Assembly (NCBI GenBank): GCA_963920705.1
Contig: OY987233.1
Location: forward strand, 1,787,501-1,851,500
Reading direction: 5' to 3'
From: Odiellus spinosus
Lineage: Eukaryota; Arthropoda; Arachnida; Opiliones; Phalangiidae
Length of the DNA: 64,000 nt
Positions 1 to 10,541 of the stretch are shown here, piece by piece. The position numbers and the translations under genes were made by a program. Under the pieces are notes generated by a model. It did no database searches, had not been told where the DNA came from, and worked only from the letters and a program-made list of their open reading frames with translations. The stretch's first letter is position 1, and each line of letters begins with the position of its first letter.

Positions 1-306
1 AGGTATAACGGGCAGTAACGGCTTAGTCTTGCTGCAAACTTGGGGTGGATTGAAGAATCTACATAAAGGTGCGTTAACACGGGCATCCAAGATAGAAACG
101 ACATAAGATTTAAACCTGAGGCGGATTGATGCAAAATGTTAAAACTCTTAAGAAATATGATAGTCGTGAAAACTCTCCTTGAACAGAAGTACAGTAGGTT
201 TCCCGTGTTTAAAAAACATCAATTTTGAATAAAAAATGGACATCTGATGTAGAAAAAAATAGGCTTCAAGAAACATTTCCGATAATTTTCATAATCAAAA
301 GCAGCC
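1..306. repeat. Window-edge repeat fragment plus unassigned sequence
   Basis: The first 55 bases resemble bases 61706-61765 near the other end of the window: both contain GCTGCAAACT followed by a GGGTGGATTG block. This indicates a dispersed repeat, cut by the window edge here. The rest, to 306, shows no coding signal that I can recognise. Confidence 0.35.
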
Positions 307-672
307 GTGTACAGTGAACTTCGTTGGCAGACCAGGCGACAAGACCAGACGAAAGAGAGCTATAACGACTTAAGTGAGAAAATCAACCAGCGCAGAATGT
401 TATCACCATTTGAAGTCAACAGAGCAGCAACACGGGTTTCATATATCACCAGAAAGAGACGGCCTGGGTACGAGGAATTGAAACATGCAAGCAGTGAGTG
501 TTTTCGGACTCGACATTTGAGATACCTACAGTCAGTAAAAGCTCGACAGTTCTTCATACGGCCTCGTTATTCTAAACATAAAAGGATCTATTCATGTTTA
601 AATATTAACGGTATGGAAATTAGTCTACTTTCAGTCTTTAAGATATTTTTTTATCGTAGGAGTGGAAACTAA
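307..672 (+). other. Unassigned open frame of about 120 codons
   Basis: This open frame is rich in Arg, Lys and Tyr. It has no recognisable domain, signal peptide or membrane segment. The annotated start is a GTG/TTG-type codon rather than ATG, so it may be a chance open frame or a fragment of an exon or transposon. It lies on the strand opposite the ABC transporter gene, downstream of that gene's last visible exon. No function is proposed. Confidence 0.15.
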
Positions 673-2495
673 CGTCTTGTCAGCCGGTTTGGAAAATAAC
701 CTCTCGACCAGCTCCATCCTTGGATTCTTCCAATGACTGGGATCTCTCGTATGATGAAAATATCAGTAATGGTCCTCTATTAGCACATCAAAACATCAAT
801 TTCAGACGAAAACTGTACCGGAAGTAATTGCCAATCATCTATCGACAATGGGTTGTAAATGGAACATTCAGTCTTGAACATTTCTTGGTTTGTCCAAGAG
901 GAATTTGCTACCACATCTTCGTCGTTTTAATTCCTAGTCTTCCTTGCCATCCCAGACTTAATCCTTCGTCTTTATCAAATCAGTGGATAATCAAAGATAA
1001 TCACACAGTACACCCTATGCTAAAGTGTTAATTTATATTACAAGAACTTGTATTTTACATATTTACCTGGAAAATAAACTTTCCATTTGGTGTGTCTATT
1101 AAAAAATCCACACCCTGCCGCATATAATAATGGTTAACGCAGGACATTTCATTTTTTGTGTACAAGATTCCATTCAGGTACCATTAGAATATGGTAGCAT
1201 AGCTTTAGCCTCTGGTCCCATCCTCGCAAAATTTGTAACAAAAGTTCGTCTTCTTTACGCAAAACGCGTACACAACGCACTCCGGCGTTAGAATATGTCA
1301 TTTTATTTTTCGTTAAAATGGCGAGAAAGGCGAGCATCAGCCCAAATGGTAATAAATTGGATGTCTTCTTTTCCTTGGCAGAAATTCGAGTAAATAATTT
1401 TATTAATGACCATGGATGGAAAGATCTTAATCATAGGTTTATTTTCAATAATTTCTCTTCCATTATTACGCGAATTGGAAAAGTTTTTTTCCCCGAGTTC
1501 AAGAACAAAGGTTTAACTCCTCCAGCTTAAATTCTGAATGTAAAGGATTAAAGCAAATTTTAAATTATCATTTTAAAATATATTTAGCTCTCGTAAAAAG
1601 TGTTCCTCCTTAATATTGTTTAAATGAATATTATTTTCTTCAATAATTGCTTTGCTCTTCGTAAAATTCGTTTTCAACGTTAATACCTTATATCTTTTTT
1701 CAGTCGTCCCCATTTTTATTACCCAAAATATTATGTCAAGGTCGTTAGTAGCGCGGGTTAATAATAGATGTCAGGAGCAATTTACTTGAAAAATCGATTC
1801 GAAGCAGACGAACATTTGCTACAGAGTTTGCGAAGATGGGTATTGAATCACGGCCCTCCCATATTCTTATGGAACCTGAATGAATTCTTGGTGTGTATAT
1901 CAAGAAGTCTACGAATTGCCGCATATAATTATGGGAAACGCAGGACACTTATTTGCATTCTCTGAATCCTTGAGGTTAAGGGAAAATTCTTATACTCCGT
2001 AACCTAGATGGGAAATAGAGAAGTGTGATTGAAATGAACTCTGTTTCTTCTACTCTTCCAATACTCTACATTTCTTTTAATCTTTTATTTTAGGTAGGGT
2101 TAGGTTAGATTATGTTACCTTAACGTCGGTAACCGTTTTTTTAATGAAACAAAAGTGCAACTCTTTAAGCAACGTAAGAAAAAACGTAAATACGGCAGAG
2201 CGATACAGGCATTGCATAGAAAAAAAAAATTATTTATCTCTCGTCTACTTTTTAAAAGCTTATTAAGGGTTTGCCAATAAAGGGTATTGGGTCGAGCAGC
2301 GCGTGTCTCTTTACCCCGGATTTCGCTTCGCTGTTACAACTACTATAAATAAATATGTTAATGGAAGCACCGTGCCTTTGATTGTATTTATGAGAATTGT
2401 TTTTGCCATTTTCGAGTTTCACCTATCCCATATTAACACACGCGAAGCTATCGGCCTAAAAATAGTGAGCAGCTAGACTATTTAACAAGACGGTC
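673..2495. other. Intergenic or intronic AT-rich stretch, no gene seen
   Basis: No recognisable coding segment. Two weak internal similarities are visible. A GCCGCATATAAT block occurs in direct orientation near 1119 and 1919. A segment near 1200-1262 resembles 1795-1840 in inverted orientation, including a GACGAAC core. This looks like a decayed, rearranged repeat. A short TTAGG-like stretch lies near 2093-2112. Confidence 0.3.
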
Positions 2496-2499
2496 AAGC

Positions 2500-2670
2500 C
2501 CATAGGAATAGCTAGACCCATGACATTGTAAAAGAGGCTGAAAAGAATTATGCTATAGCCGGGGCTTGTTATGCATGCATAAACGCTCTTTCAACAATTT
2601 GAATGGCGTTTCGAGATTCCTTTAAACACGAAGTTGCGTAAAGTTTTTCAAATCGTGTTTTTCAAATCGT
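2500..2670 (+). repeat. Dispersed repeat, copy 1 (pair with 6348-6490)
   Basis: About 140 bases match 6348-6490 closely in the same orientation. Shared blocks include GACATTGTAAAAGAGGCTGA and TTTAAACACGAAGTTGCG. Both copies are followed by TTTTTCAAATC-type simple repeats and then longer tandem arrays, so repeat and array probably belong to one element family. Confidence 0.7.
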
Positions 2671-2686
2671 GTTTTTCAACTTGGCT

Positions 2687-3335
2687 ACGTGTGAACGCGT
2701 CTTTATATCTAATCTTTATTAATTTATCTTGGATACTCGTGTGAAAGCGGCTTTATATCTAATCTTTATTAATTTATCTTGTATACTCGTGTGAAAGTGG
2801 CTTTATATCTAATCGTTATGTATTTATCTTGGATACCCGTGTGTACGCGACTTTAGATATAATCTTAATTTTTCTTTGATACCAGTCTGAACGCGGATTT
2901 ATATCTAATCTTTATTAATTTATCTTGGATATACGTGTGAACGTGGCTTCATATCGAATATTTATTAATTTTTAACTTAGATACCCGTGCGAACATGCAT
3001 TTATATATTATCTTTATATATATTTTATCTTGGAAACTCGTGCGAACGGGACTTAATATCTATTCTTTATTAAGTCATTTTTATCTTGGAAACGCGTCTT
3101 TATATCTATTCTTTATTAAGTCATTTTATCTTATTAAGTCATGTATCTGGGATACCCTATGAACACGCCTTTATATCTAATCTTTATTAATTTTTACCTT
3201 GGATACCCTTGTGAAGGCACCTTTACATCTAATCTTTATTGTCTTATCTTGGATACCCGTGAAAACGCACCATAATATCTAAAATTTATTAATTCATTTT
3301 ATCTTGAACACACGTGAAAACACGCCTTTATCTAA
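2687..3335. repeat. Minisatellite, roughly 51-60 bp unit, about 11 copies
   Basis: Degenerate tandem array. Each unit carries a CTTTATATCTAATCTTTATT core followed by TTATCTTGGATAC and CGTGTGAAC. Unit length varies by small indels, and later copies are more diverged. No coding potential. Confidence 0.85.
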
Positions 3336-3828
3336 TCAACCTATAAGAAAATATTGAATATCTTCGAAAATATCTTTTATATTAAATTTAAGTTTCAGCA
3401 AGATTGGTTTTTAGATTAAGTTAAATCATTTAATGTGTTTTAATTTTAATTTAAATTAATATTACGTTTCAATTCAGTAAAAGCTATAACCTCAGAAGGC
3501 TAAAATAGACGCGAATCCAAAAGATACTATATAAGGCGTTCGTTTATCATTATAAACTAACAAGCGAGTAACGGTTGCTGCTCTTCTATGAGCTGTGGAT
3601 GTACGTTTACAGCAAGGTAGAAGCTAATAACTGTATATGCGAATTTTATTGGAGAGTCAAACGCCGGGGGTGATGCCGTCTTCTTCCGACGTCACGTACA
3701 GACAGATCCTCTCCGCGAACTAAAAGTTCACTCGGAGAGGTAAGAAGACGAAAGTTTTTCGTCTTCTTGCAAGACCCCACTAGGGTTGGGCCAATCTAGC
3801 TAAAAATAGGTAAGGCGTTGTTGTTTAC
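3336..3828. other. Non-coding stretch beside the last visible ABC exon
   Basis: It holds the donor-side intron sequence of the exon 3829-4078. A small inverted repeat (CCTCTCCGCGAACT and AGTTCACTCGGAGAGG) lies near 3709-3740, flanked by repeated GTCTTCTT motifs. I searched this stretch by eye on the minus strand for the next exon of the transporter and did not find one. Confidence 0.4.
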
Positions 3829-4078
3829 CTGTATTCTTTGTAAAGAGACTGCGGCCTCAGCCCACTGAGCTATCGCGAATGGAAAGAAGAGCGTCATGGT
3901 TAATCTGAGGTTCGCGAAAAGACTCATGCTGACGAAGACTATCTCGGCGGTTAATTCGGATCCGAGCAGAACGTAGCTGAGGAAACAAACGAAAACTATG
4001 ACCTTCGATGCCGAAAAGAAAAGGGCTATGTTGGCACCTCGTAACAAGGCTGTTCCTCGAATCTTGCGAATTTCTCGC
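3829..4078 (-). CDS. ABCC4-like: ABCC4/MRP4-like transporter, exon g (TM5-TM6, end of membrane domain 1)
   Basis: This 250-base exon completes a codon with its first base and then encodes 83 residues. It begins REIRKIRGTALLRG and continues through ASKVIVFVCFLSYVLLG (membrane helix 5) and LRLTMTLFFPFAIAQWAEA (helix 6), ending SLQRIQ. The order matches the MRP4-type segment between the intracellular loop and the first nucleotide-binding domain. The acceptor is TTTTTTATGACAG and the donor is CAG followed by GTAAAC, in phase 0. The preceding exon ends with two bases of a Lys codon, which fits exactly. The family exports organic anions and conjugates across the plasma membrane using ATP. Nucleotide-binding exons should follow to the left but were not found in bases 1-3828. 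Confidence 0.92.
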
Positions 4079-5512
4079 CTGTCATAAAAAAAATAGGAAA
4101 ACACCAAATTACGACCAAGCATTAACTACTGTTCGTGAATCAATTTAGTGGTCGGAGTTTGAAAAACCTTTGATAATGTGAGGCTGTCACGGATTTTTCA
4201 TGAACTCCAAAGAAAGATCGTTAAAAAATATATAATCATATGTCATAGAATAATTCCCCGTAATAACACGTCATCGCCAATGTTTGCGGGGCTATGGCTT
4301 ATTCTCGCGCGTTCTGGCAGGTGACAAGGTCGCTTTGGCACTGTCTTTTACGTATAAGTACTTAATCCAGATAAAGTCCTATTTTTCGTATGAAAATCAT
4401 CGTTATTTACGTTCGTTAATAAATTATGCCATAAATCCAAAAAAATTACCTATATATATATTTGGCATTTTCATTTTGAAGATCCTCAAAACATAGATGG
4501 GCGTGCTTCGCGGAGTTTAGTACAGTGGAAGGCTTGCGAAGCGCTTCACGCGAAGTGCTTCGCTAGCCTTCCACTGTACTACACTCCGTGAAGCACGCCC
4601 ATCAATGCCTCAAGAACGCCTCAATTAACCGGTAGAGGTATAAAATTTAGATTATAGCGTTTATAGTATGGTATAATTAAAAACGTAATCCATGTGCATT
4701 CGAAAAATGCTAACAGTTTCACTTTAAATCTAATTATATTCAGATTTCTTAAAAATGGAACATATTTGAATTTATTTTCGGAATCGCTATGCCAAAGAAG
4801 TATTCGAAAATTCTCAATCAATTTATTAAAACGTTTTTGGGGTTTTAAATTATTTTCTGAAGTTCGGTAAAGTCTGAATAATAGTAAATATAAATTCTGG
4901 CCGAATCAGATTAGTTCAGACTTCGACAGCGCTTATTATTTCTTAACATTAAAAAATAGATCGGCGTTTGATTCCCAAGGTCTTGTGCATCAAACGCCGG
5001 CCTATTCTTAAAATGTTAGGACATTACAACAAAAACGTGCTTAAAAATTGTTGTAAAATTCTCGAATATGTTTTTTTGGCATGGTGGTTCCGGAAATAGA
5101 TTAAAAAGCTGTTCCATTTTTAAGCTCTAGGTTTCCCTTTAATATATAATAATATTTATCATTCCAGTTAACTTATACAATAATAAAACAAAAAATTATT
5201 CTCGTATCCATTTTGATAACCAAATGGCCATTTATCTTAAAACATTATCGTAGATATATATTTGTTTAAATAAATTATTTTCATAAAAAATAATTGATGA
5301 AATTTAACGCTAATAGCTTGGTTCTAAGAAAAGTCAATTTTTATCCAATTAACTCGTTAATAGATAAAGCTTCAAACTATTGCTTATCGTTGGATAAACT
5401 CAATGTCCCTATTTCCGAAAATAAAATATCTGAAAACGTATGAATGACATATGATAATGGTTCGATCAGTTTCCGAGCACTGTGAGTAATGGTTAGAGAA
5501 AGAATACTTTAC
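4079..5512 (-). other. Intron of the ABCC4-like gene with a hairpin element
   Basis: The intron runs from the GT donor after the exon at 5513 to the acceptor at 4080. It holds the hairpin at 4496-4603 and a smaller palindrome at about 4966-5005 (GGCGTTTGAT versus ATCAAACGCC). The remainder is AT-rich and has no coding signal. Confidence 0.75.
4496..4603. repeat. 108-bp near-perfect hairpin (foldback MITE)
   Basis: Arms of about 50 bases start GATGGGCGTGCTTC and end GAAGCACGCCCATC, with almost no loop (GCGAAGCGCTTCACGCGAAG region at the centre). It lies in an intron of the transporter gene, far from either splice site. A short palindromic transposable element is the simplest reading. Confidence 0.8.
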
Positions 5513-5638
5513 TTTCTGGCTGAGTCGACCAGTTTGGCGAAGGGCAATTCCCACGTGTACATTTTGATCACTTTAATGCCGGATACAATTTCGTTCATAA
5601 GGCGGATTCTCTCATCAGTAAGCGCTGCCGTTTTAGAC
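5513..5638 (-). CDS. ABCC4-like: ABCC4/MRP4-like transporter, exon f (intracellular loop of membrane domain 1)
   Basis: This 126-base exon supplies one base to finish an Arg codon, then 41 codons, then two bases of the next. It includes [13 protein letters not shown] and [17 protein letters not shown], the highly conserved cytoplasmic coupling-helix region of ABCC membrane domain 1. In the family the sequence reads like SKTA-TD-RIR-MNE-I-GI-IKMYAWE. The acceptor is TTATTAAATAATAG and the donor is AGAAA followed by GTAAAGT. Both phases agree with the neighbouring exons 10378-10541 and 3829-4078. Confidence 0.95.
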
Positions 5639-5794
5639 CTATTATTTAATAAATAGCGTAAATAAGACTAGTCTAATTCTACTAAAAAATAAATAAATTC
5701 AGAACCATTTTCGCAAAGAAAATTTTATCAACCAGCGAAACAGAACGTTGGTTGTAGGTAGACACGAAGGCAGAAACAAATCTGTCCTAAAGTA

Positions 5795-6160
5795 TTGAAA
5801 CAGGTGTACTACTTGCAAAAGGCTTCGCGACGAAATATTGGGGGAGGACCCAGCTTGCCCCGTATGTGGTCCCCATGTGTTGATCTCCCACACGTTCTAC
5901 TTCACTGCAAGGCTCTTTCTCTGGAGAGGAATAGTCTCCTCATGACATACATAGACGCATCCCATCGATCAGGCCTGCTTGGTTTCGTGCAAGCACGGAC
6001 CGTTTAAATACCGGACGAGAAAAGCAACCGTTTTTCTGCCCCGTCCACCGACTCTCTATAGAGCCCAGATTGTAATGGTACCAGGTCATCCTTTTACTCG
6101 CGGGTGACAAAATCTCGTATATTAGTTGCAACGTGAAGTTGGGTATCCTCTTTCAGTAAC
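5795..6160 (+). pseudogene. 3' end fragment of a non-LTR retrotransposon
   Basis: The frame near 5845-5920 contains a Cys-rich stretch (CPVCG) and, after a frameshift, PHVLLHCKALSLERNSLL and GLLGFVQA. This is typical of the zinc-finger tail after the reverse transcriptase and RNase H of non-LTR elements. Downstream, 6070-6140 (TTGTAATGGTACCAGGTCAT, then CGCGGGTGACAAA) matches the tail at 30965-31006 and 35553-35600. This copy is 5'-truncated and out of frame. It lies in the intron between exons 10378 and 5638 of the transporter. Confidence 0.6.
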
Positions 6161-6347
6161 GCTTCCCACATTTTCTGCTGCATGCACGCGTAAAATTGTT
6201 GGGACTTATATAGTTATTTTGATATTTGTTATTTTTACTCAAAGCTGTGCGGGCTCACCTCAATTCGTTGAGCATGACCAAAAAAGGCTCTAAATTTGAG
6301 ACCCTGAGCTGGGCCCAGAAAAACTATGAAAAAATAAGATGGTGAAG

Positions 6348-6490
6348 AACATAGGAATAGCTAGACCCCTGACATTGTAAAAGAGGCTGAAAGGAATTAT
6401 GCTATAGCAAGGGCGTGTTATTCATGCATAAACGCTCTTTAAACAATTTGAATGGCGTCTCGAGATTCCTTTAAACACGAAGTTGCGGTA
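6348..6490 (+). repeat. Dispersed repeat, copy 2 (pair with 2500-2670)
   Basis: Close match to 2500-2640 in the same orientation, with blocks GCTAGACC, ATTATGCTATAGC and CGAGATTCCTTTAAACACG. It is followed by a TTTTTCAAATCAC minisatellite, as the first copy is followed by its own arrays. Confidence 0.7.
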
Positions 6491-6596
6491 TAGTCTCGAG
6501 CCGACTATATGACCATGAACGTTTTTATGTGATATGTTGGAAAAGACGTACATTCGAATATCCCCGCTTGTGAGCAAACTCGCTGTTATTGCAAAC

Positions 6597-6800
6597 TCAA
6601 ATCATGTTTTTCGAATCACGTTTTTCAAATCACCTTTTTCAAATCACGTTTTTAAATCACGTTCTTCAAACCACGTTTTTCTAATCACGTTTTTCAAATC
6701 ACCTTTTCAAATGACGTTCTCAAAACACCTTTTTCAAGTCATGTTTTTCTAATCACGTTTTTAAATCACTTTTTTCAAATCACGGTTTTCAAATCTCTTA
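6597..6800 (+). repeat. Minisatellite, unit about 16-18 bp (TTTTTCAAATCACG)
   Basis: About a dozen imperfect copies of TTTTTCAAATCACGT, with changes to CTAATCACG and CAAATCACC. The open frame that runs through it is a product of the repeat (FKSPFSNHVF-type peptide) and not a gene. It is not a CRISPR: no spacers separate the units. Confidence 0.85.
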
Positions 6801-7277
6801 GCCGAGATTTAAGTATAATATTTCCTGCACATTTTCTTATTCTTAATTTTGATTACTAGCAATAAAATCCCATCCGCTATCCTGAAATCAGGTATTACTT
6901 GACGTCGTTCCAGTGGCGTACGAAAGGGGTTTGACGCCCAGGGCTGTCTCTGAGTTTTTCCGCCCCCTTCTGAATTTTTTTCGGCGGACTAGTAGTTCCT
7001 TTAAAGGGCATATCTGCTCTAGAAAGAGTACTTTTAAAAAGCTCCTCATTGATGTCCGCGATATGTAAACAAGGTCGTCAGATAAGTTAAACTTTCTTTA
7101 ACTATGAAATTTTATTAGTATCTTGATGCTAGAGAGCGGACAATTCGAGTTTCCTTCCATCTATTACTGACGAGTACTCGTATACCGACCTTTTAAATCT
7201 GATAAGACTACTTTGATTAATAATGTTTTATATATTTCGCGTGTCGAACGCAAAACTCCACTACCAATTCGTTCAAA
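6801..7277. other. Unassigned intronic sequence
   Basis: Non-coding sequence between the minisatellite and the foldback element. No gene, tandem array or clear terminal repeat was seen. A slightly G/C-richer patch near 6910-6985 resembles ends of decayed transposons, without a recognisable partner in this window. Confidence 0.3.
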
Positions 7278-8808
7278 TTAGATTACAGCGAACAATTGTG
7301 AGCACAGCAAGGTCCGGGGAAAATCTGTTCCCGAACCGAAGTTGTATATTATCTCGACGCAGCTTATGGCCGCTTTCACCTCCTCGTAACTCCGAAACTG
7401 TTAAGGCTACAAACACAAATCGTACATCCCTGTAAAGGGCCTGGCGAGGGGACCAACATATCCGAAATTCATGACCCTACGATAATTAGGAGTAATGATT
7501 TGACATGTCCGAAGATAGCGAAAACTTTCGTCTTCTCCTCCTTCTCCCTGACAATTTTATGCAGACAGCTCTAGAGAAAAATCTATTGGTTAAATTATGG
7601 TCAAATTTCGTACACATATTGGTATGGTCTTCTAGTTTGTCATTCATAGATCGCAATGTGCTAAAAAATAGACTTTGAGTAATTGACCAACCAGTTGTAC
7701 CCCACCCTGGAATTTGGTAATTTGTCGGTCATGCCGAGTTCAACTTGATATAATGTATTAAAAAATATGTATTTAGCTTGTCTTTGAATAACGAGTGACC
7801 ATCTACCCTAGAGCCTATCTAGTCGGGGAATTAGCCTACAAAATATATAGGATGTTCAGAGTAACCTCTTAAAGTGAGGACAAATATCGAAATTGAACTG
7901 TTAAATTAGAGTTTTTGCAATTCTCGGATTTCTCGGAGATATAACTAAAGACTATTTCACTTAAGTTTTTAAAAATGATTAACAGACGGATACTTCGTGA
8001 TTAAAGTTTATATATTAATGCACTTTTCTGGAATAAATAAAATAAAATTTAGGAACGAGCTGTACCAAGAGATAGAATGAGTCATTTTGCCAACATGGTG
8101 GTAGAGTGACCACGATTACTTCTAAAGTAGTTATACCTTATACGTAGAAAATCATAAATACGTGAAGTAACCGGGCCATTTCTGGTTAAAGCATTATGTT
8201 AAATTTTGTGCAAAGTTTCATCTCAAAAATGTTTATTATTATTATTAATATTTTATTATATACTACAAAAAAAGTGAAATCTGACCAAAAACCTCACGGT
8301 TAAAAACACGCAAGCTCCTCTGCTTTTACAAAAAACAAAAACCTCCAGATTGCTTTTGGCAAAAACATTCAGCCCTTAAAAGTATTGAAATCAATTTATG
8401 AGCAAGGTCTTTTTCTTTTAAACAAATTTATGACGTCATTTCCGCGAACAATTAAAGAAGATCCAAGCAGCGAAATTCTATTAAAATTTTCAAAATTCCA
8501 ACAAAAAATGATTCTGAACTTTCACAGAAAATTTGTGTGAAAGTTCAGGATCATTATTTTGTTGGAATTTTGAAAATTTTAATAGAATTTCGCTGCTTGG
8601 ATCTTCTTTAGTTGTTCGTGGAAATGACGTCATAAATTTGTTTAATAGAAAAGGACCTTGCTCATAATTTGATTTCAATACTTTTATAGGCTGAATGTTT
8701 TTGTAAAAGAGAAGAGTGTTTTTGCCAAAAGCAATCTAGAGGTTTTTGTTTTTTGTAGAAGTGAGGAGCTTGCGTGTTTTTAACCGTAAGGTTTTTGGTC
8801 AGATTATG
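7278..8808 (+). mobile_element. Foldback-bearing element, copy A
   Basis: About 1.5 kb that matches 57412-58870 in inverted orientation. Bases 7278-8275 are a single-copy arm without an intact gene. Bases 8276-8806 are a long palindrome: TGACCAAAAACCTCACGG near 8282 is answered by a complementary block near 8795, folding about ACAGAAAATTTGTGTGAAAG near 8523. The arms differ by scattered substitutions. No transposase is visible, so it is a non-autonomous element of unknown superfamily. Its twin interrupts a non-LTR retrotransposon reading frame, which proves mobility of the unit. Confidence 0.75.
8276..8806. repeat. Long palindrome inside the foldback element, copy A
   Basis: Two arms of about 245-280 bases face each other around 8521. 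The left arm contains CCAAGCAGCGAAATTCTATT and the right arm contains the complement. The right arm also has AAGAGTGTTTTTGCC, missing from the left arm by a deletion. The structure recurs at 57417-57955. Confidence 0.85.
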
Positions 8809-8934
8809 AATAATGAAATTGGAAGGTTATAAGAACAGAACCCCTCAGTATTTTGGTCCCCATTTACTTTAAACTATAACATGACTTAAATTAAAAAATA
8901 TTTTATAAATTTCACGAGCCAAATGTCCCTCCCC

Positions 8935-9275
8935 CTGAAAAATAGTTAAGCCAAATTTAATGTTATGGGTCAATGGGAGAAAATCGTCTGTCAGGTTTTT
9001 TCTTAAATATTTTCGAGTGAATAAAATCAGTTGTTTGGAAATTAAAAACTCAAAATCCTGTCAGATTGTGAAGATTGTGATTATATTTAAATTTTATGTT
9101 TTAAAACAAAATTTTAATTTGATATTTGTCACTTTAGCAATACGAAATCAAAACCCGTTCTTCTAGGTCTTTGTTCACCAAGAAATTTTTGATATAATAT
9201 CTGTCATTTCAGCCATCCGAAATCATGACATGTCCTTCTGGGTCTTTGTTCACAAAGACATTTTTGATATAAAAA
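8935..9275 (+). repeat. Dispersed repeat with internal 75-bp tandem unit (pair with 49822-50155)
   Basis: It matches 49822-50155 in inverted orientation, for example GCCAAATTTAATGTTA, GGGAGAAAATCGTC and AATAAAATCAGTTGTTT. Within it, 9118-9270 holds two copies of a unit ending CTTTGTTCACAAAGACATTT and GATATAATATTTGTCA. The translated open frame here has no known domain. Confidence 0.7.
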
Positions 9276-10377
9276 TTTGTGAGCCCGAGGCGAGAGACTA
9301 TTTCAAATTTGCTCTCGGCGAGACCGAATTCGAGCTCCAGTTTTTATATTTTTATTTCTCGAGACCAGGGCAAGCCCAACCTTGCCTAAATAAATGTTAA
9401 GGCGCCCGGGCTCTGACGTGAGCCCTGGTTCTTTCCATTACAAATATTTTACACCAGGGCTATTAAGATTTATCTCGTGTTAACCTCGCCCCTTTCCAGG
9501 AGTCCGACCCGAGACCAGCTATTGTAGATATATTCGGGTAAGATATTCAAAAAAGCGGTGAGGCTTTATAAATTACCATTATACCTAGGAAAGGGTTCTA
9601 ACCTTTAACACCCGTTATATAATTTATATAATGGAAAAATTGTTCGATAAACTAAACATAGAGGAACCTCTATGCTTTAAAATAACAAGGGTACATAGGG
9701 TAGGTATCATGGTAGAATATTCGAGAGACTGAAAATAAAATGTAGCGACGTACGTCACCCGCTGGTCAATCCTCTTTCAAGCGCCGTTAGAACTTGAGTA
9801 GTTATTTAATACGAATGTTTTGATATCAGTTACGCTTTTTATTACTCTTCGTCTATCATAATATCATATTTAAATATTTTGTAAATAAATATGCTTGAGC
9901 CCGAGCCTGAGGTGAGATTTAGTAAAAATAATTGATTTTTTTGGAACCCGAGCTGAGACCTATCATGAAATTTGCTTGAGCCCGAGCCCGAGGTGAGCTG
10001 TAGTAAAATAATAATTTTTTGGAGCACGAGCTGAGCTATTAATTAATAAAACGATCATTCTGAGACTAATTTGAGACTGCGCGTATAAAATTAGAAGTGG
10101 CGAGCCCGAGGTGAGCTCTCATGTGTAAAATAAACATTATGAGCTTGAGGTTTTTTGCGTCCACGCACATACGCCATGTTTATGAATTTGGCTCTTAGCT
10201 GCATACGTCTCCCTTAAAGACTTTCGGGGACTTTTTTCGTTTTTGCTTTTCATTGCGAAAATGGTATACAATATAAATGGAGAACTTTTTAATCTCGCTA
10301 ATTATTATTATTATTTTTTTTAGAATTGACGTTAAATCTTGAAATGAGATATAGAACCACAAATATCAATGGTATAC
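9276..10377. repeat. Intronic stretch with GAGCCCGAG tandem motifs
   Basis: GAGCCCGAGG-type motifs recur at about 9282, 9896, 9977 and 10101. Around 9890-10045 they form about two copies of an 81-bp unit (CTTGAGCCCGAGCC, then GGTGAG, then TAGTAAAATAAT). The rest is AT-rich with no gene. The stretch ends at the donor of the exon at 10378. Confidence 0.55.
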
Positions 10378-10541
10378 CTGAGCTTGGAGAATATTTTTCC
10401 GGTAAACGATTGTAAAGGTATGAAGAGGACTAATACAAATAAACCGGCAAGGCACGAAATTCCCAAATATTGCCATAAGATGGCTACTGCAATTATAGTT
10501 TGGATCGGACCAACAATCAAATAGGGCAAAAATATCACAGA
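10378..10541 (-). CDS. ABCC4-like: ABCC4/MRP4-like transporter, exon e (TM3-TM4)
   Basis: This 164-base exon encodes 54 residues plus two bases of an Arg codon. It starts SVIFLPYLIVGPIQT, passes through ILWQYLGISCLAGL and ends IPLQSFTGKIFSKLR, covering two membrane helices and the following loop. GISCLAG and LPLQS-GK-FS-LR are hallmark positions of MRP4-type proteins. The acceptor is TTTGTTTATTTTCAG and the donor is CTCAG followed by GTATAC. The preceding exon ends FDQ in phase 0, as in the family (ND-N-FDQ then the helix). The longer open frame visible here simply reads through both introns. Confidence 0.95.

Noticed and set aside
1..3828. Nucleotide-binding domain exons of the transporter (Walker A, LSGGQ)
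   Set aside because: I looked for these on the minus strand and saw no convincing motif. They are probably outside the window.
6534..6752. Open frame over the TTTTTCAAATC array, and the thought of a CRISPR-like array
   Set aside because: It is a simple minisatellite in an arthropod genome, without unique spacers.
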